DNA of 64,000 nucleotides, from positions 682,001 to 746,000 of the forward strand of contig OX595990.1 in the NCBI GenBank assembly GCA_951394045.1, read 5' to 3'. The position numbers were made by a program, and so were the translations under genes. The stretch is from Nitzschia sp. DOCU1. Its lineage: Eukaryota > Bacillariophyta > Bacillariophyceae > Bacillariales > Bacillariaceae. This document shows, piece by piece, positions 18,714 through 28,649 of this stretch; position 1 is the first letter of the stretch, and each line of letters opens with the position of its first letter. The notes below the pieces were generated by a model. It was not told the DNA's origin and did no database searches. It saw only the letters and a program-made list of their open reading frames with translations.

Positions 18714-21700
18714 TTATTTGATTTCAACAATCAAGTCATCACCTTCCACCTTGTCGCCAACATTGACAAGCACACGTTGGACCGTTCCCGTGGCAGTGGC
18801 TGGGATAGACGTCTCCATCTTCATCGCAGACAAGGTTGCTACTGTTTCACCTTCCTTGATCTTGTCGCCGGCCTTGACCTTCAAGCCGACAACCACACCT
18901 GGCATGGGGCTGCCCACCTGGTTGGGGCCCTTGGCCTTTTCACGGATCAACCCTACGCCTTCTACACTATTATCAGTGACATCCACGTACATTTGCTCAC
19001 CGTTGACTTCAAACAAGCAGGTACGAGATCGACGTTCATCGACATCCGAAATGGACACGAGCTTGATGACACTGTCATACCCTGGCCCCATGTCCAATTC
19101 GACTTCTTGTCCAACCTTCATTGGGTTCAAAAAGAGATGCGTTGGGAGCGACCCGACATCGCCATAGACTTGTTCAAACTCCTTCCATTCTTCAAAGACG
19201 CTCGGGTAAAGAGCGTACGACAAGAGATCTTTAGAGCTGATGAAATTCTTGCCGTAGGTCTTTTCGAGCAATTCCTTTTGAATCTCGAAATTGTACGGCT
19301 TCAACGAAGCACCCGGTCGACCATTGATCGGCGTCAAGCCTCGTCCCTCCAATACCTTGGTACGGAGAGGCTCTGGGAAACCACCAGGTGGAATTCCAAT
19401 ATCACCCCTCAAGTAGTTGACAACAGAATCTGGGAACGCCAGCGTCTCCGCTTGTTCCAAAACGCTGGCAGCGTCCAAATTTTTGGCAACCATGAATTGA
19501 GCCAAGTCTCCAACGACCTTGGACGAAGGCGTCACCTTTGGGATATCACCCAATATGATGTTGGCCTCGGCATACTTCTGCTTGATCTCGGGCCACTTTT
19601 CGGTAAGCCCAAGTTGTTTGGATTGGAAGAGAAGGTTGGTGTACTGTCCACCGGGGATTTCGTGTTGGTAAACATCGGATGATCCACTCAATTGACCCGA
19701 TTCAAAAGGTGCATAAACGGAACGGACGTTCTCCCAGTAAGTATTGAGGGCAGCAATTTGTTGTTGGTCGAGGCCAGTGTCCATGTCGGTCCCACGAAGA
19801 ATGGCAGCGATGGCACCTAGAGAAGGCTGCGACGTCATTCCTGACATGGAATCAATAGCACCATCTACAATGTCAGCACCAGCTTCAGCGGCAGCCAACA
19901 TGGATGCCACTCCGCTACCAGCTGTGTCATGAGTGTGAACATGAATTGGGGTGTTTGGGAACTTCTCGCGGAGAGCAGACACCAGCATTTTGGTTGCCTT
20001 TGGAGTTAAAAGGCCGGCCATATCCTTGATCGCCAAGGAATGCACGCCCATGTCCACCAAATCCTCAGCCAGCTTTACGTAGTATTCGAGGTTGTACTTG
20101 CCCTTGGAAGGATCGGCAACGTCGCCAGTGTAAGACATGGTTCCCTCCACAAATCCACCCGATACTCCAGCGGCGTCGACACCGAGCTTCAAATTTTCCA
20201 AATAGTTCAATGAGTCAAAGACGCGGAAGACATCGATTCCCGATTGTTGTGCTTCTTTGCAGAATTTGTAAACGATGGTATCTGGATAATTAGTGTACCC
20301 CACTGCATTCTGCGACGGCAAAACATCATGGTGAGAAATAAAAAAACTAACTTTGTCGCTGCTTTCTTCTTCCTACTTACTGCTCCTCGTAGCAACATCT
20401 GGAAAGGAATATCAGGAACCTTTTCCCTCAAACTTTCAAGGCGCTTCCATGGGCACTCGTGAAGGAACCGCATGGCAACATCAAATGTGGCTCCTCCCCA
20501 CATTTCAAGAGAGAAAGCGTTGGCTAGGGCCTCGTTTGTAGCCTCGGCGCAATTTACAAGATCTTGCGTGCGCATGCGGGTGGCTAGCAACGACTGATGA
20601 GCATCGCGCCAAGTAGTGTCCATGATAAGGAGCCCCTTGTGTTCTCGAACGGCCTTGGCAAGGCCTTCAGGTCCCTGCTCCAACAAAATGTGGCGCATAC
20701 CTGCCTTTCTGGTTTCACCGTTCTTCTCTTTCACGGGCATTTTGGGGCGGGGGACAGCAGTGGAGACTCCAGTTGCAAGTTTGGCTGGGTCGGCACCGAG
20801 ACTTGCCGGGTGGCCATTGACGGCAAGATTGGCCAAGTAACGAAGGAGGCGATCGAACGAATCGACCTTGCGAGGATCAGCTTGGAACTCATTGGCAAAG
20901 TTCCAGTAGGAAGACGTTGTTTCTTTTAACTGCGGATTTTCGTCGATGAATCCAGTGGTGACCATTCCAGCCTTGAAGTCGGGGTGAGCGAGACAATTCA
21001 GCAAAAAAGGGATGTTGGTCTTGACACCACGAATGCGGCATTCTTGGAGCACACGGTTCATACGGGCCACAGTCTCCGGGAAAGTAGAGCCACGAGCTGT
21101 GTACTTCACAATCATCGAGTCAAAATAGGGAGTAATTGTTAATCCAGAGTAACCCACACCGTCCATGCGTACTCCACAACCGGCCGAGTTACGATATAAA
21201 GAGATGGTACCGGTATCGGGGGCAAAGTTTCGCTCGGGATTTTCCGTAGTGACGCGGCATTGAATGGCGATTCCTCTGAAAGTAAAACAGTTAGTTGCAA
21301 TGAGTGGCTGATAGCAACAAACGGTGCGGTCAGTATTCGACCCACGTACCTGGGGGCGATGTTTTCTTGAATCAAACCAATCTGTTCCAACGATGCACCT
21401 CCCGCAATCTTGATCTGTGCCTGAACCAAATCAATGCCGGTGACTTCTTCCGTAACGGTGTGCTCTACTTGAATTCGTGGGTTGACTTCGATCTGTTTTT
21501 GAGAAAAACACAGTGTGAGTGGATACTTCCAGCAGATACGACATCACAACTCGCCTCATATAGAAATACTCACAAAGTAGGGACGCATGTCAGAGTCGAC
21601 CAAAAATTCTACCGTTCCAGCGTTCTTGTACTTTGCCGCAGACGTCAATTGTAAAGCATACTGGTGCAACTCTCTTCGAAGACTATCTGGTAACGTCCAG

Positions 21701-22793
21701 GCTGGGGCCATTTCGATGACTTTCTGGTGGCGACGTTGGACCGAGCTGGAACAAAACATTTGTGAGACCCACAAAATCCATTGCAATTCCATGCCAGGTT
21801 CATCCGAAATCACTTACCAATCACGTTCCCACAAGTGCACCACATTTCCTGTACCGTCACCAATAATCTGAACTTCAATGTGTCGCGGCCTATCGACAAA
21901 ACGTTCCACAAATACGGATCCGTCTCCAAAACTGGCAAGGGCTTCGCTCGAGGCGGATTCAAAGAAAGGTACGAGATCTTCCATTTTGCGGACGACACGC
22001 ATACCCTTTCCACCACCGCCCATGGCAGCCTGGAAGAAAATGAAAATTGGCAAAAGGGAGCTGTTTAGCATACAATGATTCCGACCACAATTTCCATGCT
22101 TTACCTAAATCCACCTACCTTGATAATAATGGGCAAGCCGATATCTGTTACAAATTCGACAATTTCTTCTTTCGTCTTCAAAGCACCGTCGCTTCCAGGA
22201 ACGACCGGAACACCAGCGTCAATGGCTGCTTGCCGAGCTGTTGTCTTGTCCGAAAATCGCAATAGATTGTCAACGGTCGGCCCAACAAAGGTAATGCCGG
22301 CCTCTGCACAGGCCTTGGCAAATTCTGGAGACTCTGACAGAAATCCATACCCAGGATGAATGGCGTCAACATTGGCTTCCTTGGCAATCTTGATAATCTG
22401 TGGAATATCCAAATATGCTGAAATGGGGGTGGCGTTCTCTTTCTTTTCGAGTTTAAACGATCGATCTGCCCCCCATCGATGTTGAGAATAGCGATCTTCA
22501 TGTACAAAGATTCCAACGGTTCCAGCATTCAATTCTGTGGCAGCACGCATAATACGAACGGCGATTTCAGCCCGATTCGCAGCCATGATATTCGCAAAGG
22601 GAACCAAAGGATGCGATGCCTTGTGTGCATCGGCTGCTGCTTCCGTCGGGGTATCCGTCGTTTCACTCTCGACGGTGGCAAAATGACGGCCGACTGCATA
22701 GCGCGAAAGAATACCGGACGACGGGGCAAAGGCGTGAAGGAGACTTGGCAGCGCCAAGGCGGCCAGGAGCACTTGCTGGGCAAGTATTCTCAT
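18714..22793 (-). CDS. PYC: Pyruvate carboxylase, predicted plastid-targeted
   Basis: Six exons on the complement, in order from the 5' end: 22119-22793, 21818-22029, 21574-21745, 21350-21492, 20381-21275 and 18714-20309. All five introns are GT-AG (71-89 nt), and every junction keeps frame, giving about 1230 residues. Domains in order: biotin carboxylase ([11 protein letters not shown] glycine loop, [26 protein letters not shown]), carboxyltransferase ([34 protein letters not shown]) and a C-terminal biotinyl domain with SAMKMETS, the biotinyl lysine being ~1196. This full single-chain order defines pyruvate carboxylase, which makes oxaloacetate from pyruvate and bicarbonate. The N-terminus is a signal peptide followed by [14 protein letters not shown], a textbook diatom plastid bipartite presequence. 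That implies oxaloacetate synthesis in the plastid rather than the mitochondrion. Confidence 0.95.
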
Positions 22794-23511
22794 GGTGACG
22801 AGTTATATCAGCAAAGCTAGGAAGTCTTGGATGACGAGGCGAAGGGTCGGCTCTGCGTATTTGTTGCGGCCGAGTTTGTGTGGTTCGGAACAATGATGAG
22901 ATGTGATGGCTGCTTGATGCCATGCCAATGAAGCGGTTTTCAAGATCCAATCAAACCACCACGTTGGAGGGAGAAAGAGAAAGTGGGAAACAGCGGCGCG
23001 GGCGGTTCGAAAGTGCGTACTCGACGACAGTGTCCAAATCACCGAACTTTCCACGCGTTCCCATAACTGACGTGGCCAAGATGATTATTGCCCTCCCTCA
23101 CAAAACTTCCAGCACTATCTCGAACGTCTGCTATCTCGCTCACATTTTGCTACTACATGTTGCTTCTACTCGTCGTTTTGTGGCACTGCATCCGTGAGCG
23201 AAGCTTCAATTCTATCTGCCATTTGGCTAATAATTTGATCGATTGTGCGAGTCAATCCAATTCGTATCTTCTTCGTCGTTGGCAAGAAGTTCAGCAGTCG
23301 ATGAGAGTTAGATCCGCGTACTGTTAATTCTACTAGTTCGTCATTGGTGGAATGAGTCGAATAGATTAATTTCATCAGCAGTCATGAACTTTCATCGCAG
23401 AATGCAAGAGGCTGGGAACGGAAATAATTACAAACATGTATTTCAAAGTTCTTATTCTCTACTAGTCTACAACGCCGAAGTCGAGCACTCGTGTTTCCTC
23501 TAGTCCTATGG
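22794..23511. other. Upstream region of the pyruvate carboxylase gene, 718 bp
   Basis: Also the 3' flank of the ankyrin gene, which is likewise on the minus strand. It contains a TGACGT hexamer (23068-23073, about 275 bp upstream of the carboxylase ATG) and two CTACTAG motifs near 23332 and 23460. No gene seen. Confidence 0.45.
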
Positions 23512-26208
23512 CTAGTTACCCTCCATTTCAGCCTCCATTTGATTGATAAGGTTGTCAACCATATCACTCACTTGGGATCGTGCGATACTTCCACGCACAA
23601 AGGATTGTAGCTTGACCACATGTCGTTCCAAGATGGCGTCATCGTCTGGCCTCTCGGTCCTTGTTTCTGCCGCAGGAGGCTCAGACGAAAGGTTTGAATT
23701 CTGAATGGACGAGTCACCAATGGTCCCTTCATCACCATGGTCATATTCCACCACGATGTCTTCGTTTTCCTCCATCAGATCGATGTCTTCTTCTTGTTCT
23801 TCCTCCTTCTTGACGTTTGTTTCCACCATCAGATCGATGTCTTCTTCGTTCTCTTCCCAAACGGCCAAGGCTACATTTCCGCCAAGAATTTGGATTTCGT
23901 CGTCAGATCGCGTCCCGTTAGCAAGGGCAATATCCAATGGCGACCCGCTCGGCGACTGGATTCTAGCGGCCTCGGGGTGGGCATCCACGAGCATTCCAAT
24001 GACAGACTTGACTTCAATCACTTCAAAAGGCAGCGGCTCATACTGAGGAGTTGCGGCAGCGATATGAAGGGGGTATTCCGTATCTCCGTGAACAGGGAGG
24101 GAGGCCGAGGATGGGAAGATCGCCAAAAGGAGATCGATGATCAATGGTGGAACATCCGCGTTGGCAACTGCGGCGTGCAGCAAGAATTCTTCATCACTGG
24201 GAAGACTTTGGTCTCCAGCGTAGCAGTAGCGGATCCAAAATTTCAATTTCGACCACCATTGGTCCAGGTCCGCCGGGATTTTGCCTTCGTTGATGGCTTC
24301 ATAGACCAAGGCAAGGTTTTCTTTCAAAAGCATCTGGTCGCCGTCTTCCCCACGGGCGTACATCAAGAGCATGTAGTGTGCCGAGACCATCCCCTTGCCG
24401 TGGGAGTCACGGAAACCATGAGCCTTGCGAAGTGTCGCGCTGGGTTCCACTGCGGCAGGGAACTGACGGAGCAAGTAAAAGATGGTATTGAGTTGCTCCA
24501 CCTGCTGCTCTTCGATAACTTCATCGACTGCCTTTGCTCTTTCTTCGGGTTCCAAGTTCTTCCAGCCATCAGGAGTGTATCGAGCATGCGCCCAAAGCGC
24601 AGCATTCTTATTAAGGTTGCGCAACGCAGCAATCTGAAAGGGATAGAGCTTCGTCTGGGGATCTCTCACTGCCAGAGACTTGCGGTCTTTCTGGACGAGA
24701 ACGTCCAAAAACTCGATTGACTTACTGGTCGCAACTGCATCATGAAGTGGCAATCGACTGCGGTGACGCTTGCGGGTGAGTGTGGGGTCACTGGCCAAAA
24801 CAATCTTTAGTACTTGCTCCATTGGGGGCTCCTCCAGATCGATTTGAATCCCAACTTTCTTGGAATGGGGATACAAGTTGTACTTCCAATAGTAGCAGAT
24901 CAAGTGAACTAGCAGGGATTGGTTGAAAGGATGCGGAAGTCGAATCACCTCTGGATTCATCACCATCAGCAACTGGACGAGCGATGGCGGAGTGTCCGAG
25001 TTGGAGAGAGCAGCGTGAAGCAGGTATTTGTTGTCGAATTCCTTCTTCTTGTCCTTGTCATTGCGATGACCGCACAACCGCAACAGGCACTGAATCTTGC
25101 TCCACCACTCTTGGCAGGGCAAACTTCGCTTGTAGCTGCTGTCCAAAGCATGCTTCTCCATTTCTTCGCGGAATGTGCGCTGTCTGGAAGGATCCTCTCG
25201 ACACCCTTCGTAGTAGTACTCTGTCAAGATCTTGCGGGCACCTTCCAAACACTCCACGTCTTCGTCGGGAAAATGGTGGAGTAGCAGTTGCAGATTCTTG
25301 ATGGGGTACTTGCGTCGCAAGAACCATCGGAGCGCGGTTGTAGCTAGAGTCTTATCCGTGTGCAACATGCCCTGTGCACCCAAGATGCAGACTTCGATGA
25401 GACCGGGCGGGGCGGCGTACTCCAAGGCTTGAAGCAAAAGGTTTCGTTCGGCTTCAACAAACACCTTTCTTCGGGTCGAATAGCTGAGAAGGATGAAGCG
25501 GGCTTTGGCCCATGTTTGTTCCCGTCGCTCTTGCCATTCCTTTTCTTCCTGCGTACGAGGAATACCCCAATAACAGTCGGGGTTGCCTTCAAAGTCCTCT
25601 TTTTCCGCAGCCTTCATGACAGCGTAGCATAGAGCTGTATTGCCAGCGTTGTCCTCACGCTGCATATGATGAAAGTTCGCCCGAATCAAGCGATCGATGA
25701 CTTCTTTATTCCTTTCGCAAATGCAGCTCCAGTGAAGGGGCAACTTTCCTTCGCCGTCGGCAATCAACGCGGCTCTCTTCTCACAAAACACCATTCGGAT
25801 AACATACTTGTCTGGCGTCATGCGTTTGACGGCCACATGCAAGGGAGTCTCTCCCTTTTCATTCATTGCCAAAAGAGGCGAAGGCGGGATTTCCTCCGGT
25901 GGCTTGGAAGGTAACACTTTGTCCTTCACCCACATGGCAGCTCCCACCACACGCAAACGCTTCTTTTTCTTCTTGTCGGGCTCTTTGGGTTTGAACTTTT
26001 GAAAGTCATAGCTCTGTATCATGTCTAGTAGATCATCCCAGTTTTCATTTTCTATCACGTAGTGCCATTCTGATTCTGCATCGACATAGCCCTCGACCGA
26101 CTCTTCCGGATCCGGCTCGAGTTTTGGCTCCTCCTTCTCCTTATCTTTGTCTCCCCTTGTCTCCTTGTAGACCGTGTAGAGCTCGAAAAGGGCGCCGATA
26201 CCGCTCAT
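23512..26208 (-). CDS. Large ankyrin-repeat-like protein with C-terminal IQ motif
   Basis: An intronless frame of 898 residues, ATG at 26208. Ankyrin-type helices are visible at about residues 115-215 (GETPLHVAVK, GKLPLHWSC, GNTALCYAV) and again around RLPLHDAVA, FLLHAAVANAD and EYPLHIAAA. They are separated by long divergent stretches. An internal duplication pairs WWSKIQCLLRLCG...YLLHAALSNSDTPPSLV with WWSKLKFWIRYCY...FLLHAAVANADVPPLII. Near the end is a run of acidic repeats (EENEEDIDLM twice), then LQSFVRGSIARSQ. That matches the IQ calmodulin-binding consensus. It looks like a calmodulin-responsive scaffold of the divergent ankyrin class common in diatoms. The role is unknown, and no enzyme domain is present. 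Confidence 0.72.
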   Translation of the reverse strand: MSGIGALFELYTVYKETRGDKDKEKEEPKLEPDPEESVEGYVDAESEWHYVIENENWDDLLDMIQSYDFQKFKPKEPDKKKKKRLRVVGAAMWVKDKVLPSKPPEEIPPSPLLAMNEKGETPLHVAVKRMTPDKYVIRMVFCEKRAALIADGEGKLPLHWSCICERNKEVIDRLIRANFHHMQREDNAGNTALCYAVMKAAEKEDFEGNPDCYWGIPRTQEEKEWQERREQTWAKARFILLSYSTRRKVFVEAERNLLLQALEYAAPPGLIEVCILGAQGMLHTDKTLATTALRWFLRRKYPIKNLQLLLHHFPDEDVECLEGARKILTEYYYEGCREDPSRQRTFREEMEKHALDSSYKRSLPCQEWWSKIQCLLRLCGHRNDKDKKKEFDNKYLLHAALSNSDTPPSLVQLLMVMNPEVIRLPHPFNQSLLVHLICYYWKYNLYPHSKKVGIQIDLEEPPMEQVLKIVLASDPTLTRKRHRSRLPLHDAVATSKSIEFLDVLVQKDRKSLAVRDPQTKLYPFQIAALRNLNKNAALWAHARYTPDGWKNLEPEERAKAVDEVIEEQQVEQLNTIFYLLRQFPAAVEPSATLRKAHGFRDSHGKGMVSAHYMLLMYARGEDGDQMLLKENLALVYEAINEGKIPADLDQWWSKLKFWIRYCYAGDQSLPSDEEFLLHAAVANADVPPLIIDLLLAIFPSSASLPVHGDTEYPLHIAAATPQYEPLPFEVIEVKSVIGMLVDAHPEAARIQSPSGSPLDIALANGTRSDDEIQILGGNVALAVWEENEEDIDLMVETNVKKEEEQEEDIDLMEENEDIVVEYDHGDEGTIGDSSIQNSNLSSEPPAAETRTERPDDDAILERHVVKLQSFVRGSIARSQVSDMVDNLINQMEAEMEGN

Positions 26209-27240
26209 CTTCTAAAGTCTCGGATCGTTATCTTGATTGAAGAAAATGCGAATCGCAATAGCAAAACGATGGCTGGCAGAAGATATATTTCCCCGAGTTC
26301 TTCACGTCGATGAGCAGACAGCGTGAACCCTTTGCTTTGCCTCGAACAACAATATCTCGTTCGTTGCCTTTATTTGGCCTCAAAGAGGAGGACATCGATG
26401 AAACTTGAGCGTTTGTGGAAGTTATCCAGTGACTTTATGGAGTCTTCCTTCCATCCCCCCTTGTCTACTTCCACCAGTAAAATCCTTGACAAGCCTAATT
26501 GTTGGCAGCGCTTTCGAAGTAAGCCCCCTGCCATATCAGCTAAGGGGTATAGTCGGGAAAGGCCCATTCGCCCTTCCGACGTCTTCTTCGGTGCTTCTTG
26601 CGCCTCGCGTCGCCGCGCGCGAGAGATGAGAGAGAGCAAAAGGACGGACTGTCTGTCTGTGCTGGGTCGGAAATTCCCGTCTGCCTGTCACACGTGGTTC
26701 TAATTAGTTCGAAAGCGGTACGAGTACTCGTACGTAGCTACATAACGTTTCATAGTTATTATCATATCTCGCACGGTATGTTTTCGCGAAGGTTCTCGAT
26801 CCGCCGTGCAACATCCCGTTACGCATGACTCTGACTGCGCTACTAGAGACTTAAGGGAGCTAAGTAACATAATAGCCTCACTTTTCTTCAAGCGATTTCA
26901 CCATTTAACAAGCAGTAGGTCAGTGTTCCCGGTACTGCAACGGATGTGTGCACGTACGTTGCTCATTCGACACGGAAGAGTTCGTAGAGTTGCATCAAAA
27001 GCGCTCCGACCGACCTTCGGAAAATATCAAGTAAAGATAAAACTAAAAACCCACATCACCCCCGGAGCGCTATTACCCGCACTTCGCTCGGAGAGCTAGA
27101 ATGTCAAACACATGTCACAGCGCTATGGCTTTGCAATTTGCCACAATTTCGGAATACGAAACACGAAGGTACCGGTAGATCAGCTCATTGCCTCCATAAT
27201 TTAGATTTGCTGCAATCAACACTTACCAGGTACAACAACA
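26209..27240. other. Divergent intergenic region, 1.03 kb
   Basis: Between the ankyrin gene (minus) and the PAP2-like gene (plus). Several short frames occur on both strands without recognisable content. One CTACTAG motif lies near 26840. No gene, RNA or repeat is supported. Confidence 0.45.
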
Positions 27241-28146
27241 ATGGAGGTCATTCCAACCTCACATGGCCAACGATTTCTGGCTTGGATCGATGAGGCGGAT
27301 GAGGACTATTCCAAACCGGTATTTGCAAGCTCGCTCCCGTTCCTCCTGGAAGCTGTATTCTCGCTTCCTGCAAACTGGTTTGGCCTAACCCCAATCCTTC
27401 TAGTTGGTCCACTTTGGACTGGTTTGCTACTAGCTCCACAAGTCGCGGAAGAGTTCAACGCTAGGCTTTTCCTAGCTGCTGTGGTGTTAACGATACCATT
27501 GCTGGTGGCATGGTATATATTTCTTTTCACCGGAAACCAGGCCTTGTTCACCAAGATCTTCGTAGGAAAACAGGCAATCACAATCTCCCCGATCATCTCT
27601 GTCGGGATTTGCTATTGCTTGATTGACAACCCAACGCTATTCTCTATGTGCGTCTACCCGCTATGGCTGTGGCCATCCAGCATAATACTGGTCTTGCTTG
27701 CCAAGAATCGAGCAAAGCGGGCGCGGCCCTGCACCAAACCCAAGTACTCTGAATACATCCTCAACAAGCACTTTAGGTCAATACCCCTTATCCTTGCCGG
27801 AAAGGCCGGAGACGCGAGCTTCCCTTCCGGAGATGTAGCTGGGGCGATGGCCTTTGGACTAACTATTGCTCTGAGTGGACGGACAGATGTTGGCAGCACC
27901 ATTGTCGTTCTTGCCTGCCTGGGACGGGTGTACTACGTGGTGCATCACGTATTGGATACAGTCTGCGGCGCCTTAATCACTCTTTTCGTGCATGTGGTCT
28001 CGAGCGAGTTGCTCGGTTTGTCCATTTCACGGATTGAATGGTTCCACCCAATCTTGATGCACTGCTGCTTCTCCGTCTACTTCCTAGTGATGTGCACCAA
28101 GCTACACAGCAACAAGGTTGCGGAACACTCCTCGCAACAGTCATAG
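27241..28146 (+). CDS. PAP2-family (lipid phosphatase-like) membrane protein with altered motif 2
   Basis: An intronless frame of 301 residues, ATG at 27241. About six to seven hydrophobic segments fill the protein. The three phosphatase motifs of the PAP2 superfamily can be traced: motif 1 KNRAKRARP (K-x6-RP), motif 2 SFPSGD, and motif 3 GRVYYVVHHVLD (R-x5-H-x3-D). Motif 2 normally reads PSGH, and its histidine acts as general acid; here it is Asp. The nucleophile His and the Asp of motif 3 are intact. The family removes phosphate from phosphatidate, sphingoid-base phosphates or polyprenyl diphosphates. Whether this member is active, and on what, cannot be told. The long hydrophobic N-terminal half before motif 1 is not typical of short bacterial members. 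Confidence 0.75.
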   Translation: MEVIPTSHGQRFLAWIDEADEDYSKPVFASSLPFLLEAVFSLPANWFGLTPILLVGPLWTGLLLAPQVAEEFNARLFLAAVVLTIPLLVAWYIFLFTGNQALFTKIFVGKQAITISPIISVGICYCLIDNPTLFSMCVYPLWLWPSSIILVLLAKNRAKRARPCTKPKYSEYILNKHFRSIPLILAGKAGDASFPSGDVAGAMAFGLTIALSGRTDVGSTIVVLACLGRVYYVVHHVLDTVCGALITLFVHVVSSELLGLSISRIEWFHPILMHCCFSVYFLVMCTKLHSNKVAEHSSQQS

Positions 28147-28649
28147 ACGATGCACGCACACTGTCCCCCAAGCTCTCCTCGAGCTCCATCGTATCCCGTT
28201 CGAGCCCCCCGAGCGAGGATATTCCTGGATTTGCTCGCGATTTCCCATCCCTATACTACCCTAGGTAGAGATCATGCAACTCTACGGATCATCTAGCGGC
28301 GGGGGGAGAATCCCCTCGTAGCGGATTCATGAAAAGCATGTACAAACCGTTTTCCCCAGCCTTTTTGTCGCAACCTTACGTACATAAACAATTTAGAGAG
28401 TTTTGAGAAAACGCCCCCTTCCCATATTCAGGAGCTTGTGCTGTCTGTTGGCCTACTACCTGACAGTCGGCAGTAATGGTAGAGTTGGGTGTCTCTAGTT
28501 GGCTTATCGATAACTTGCATGTTTGCCTAGACGTGCGTCTACAATAGATCCGCCCTCTGGTGACAGGATAGCGCTATTGCGAAGCGCTACTGTTTCATCA
28601 AAGCGCCATCTTCCGATCCGAATGTCGCAGGCGAGAACTTGGTAGACTA
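28147..28649. other. Convergent intergenic region, 503 bp
   Basis: 3' flanks of the PAP2-like gene (plus) and the SGNH gene (minus). A small inverted repeat, tagcgct / agcgcta with a 7-nt loop, lies at 28569-28589. Nothing else recognised. Confidence 0.5.

Noticed and set aside
18624..19682. 352-codon plus-strand frame opposite the pyruvate carboxylase gene
   Set aside because: Lies antisense to conserved carboxyltransferase and biotinyl coding sequence, with no recognisable motif.
23737..24720. 327-codon plus-strand frame opposite the ankyrin gene
   Set aside because: Antisense shadow of a codon-biased gene; no domain.
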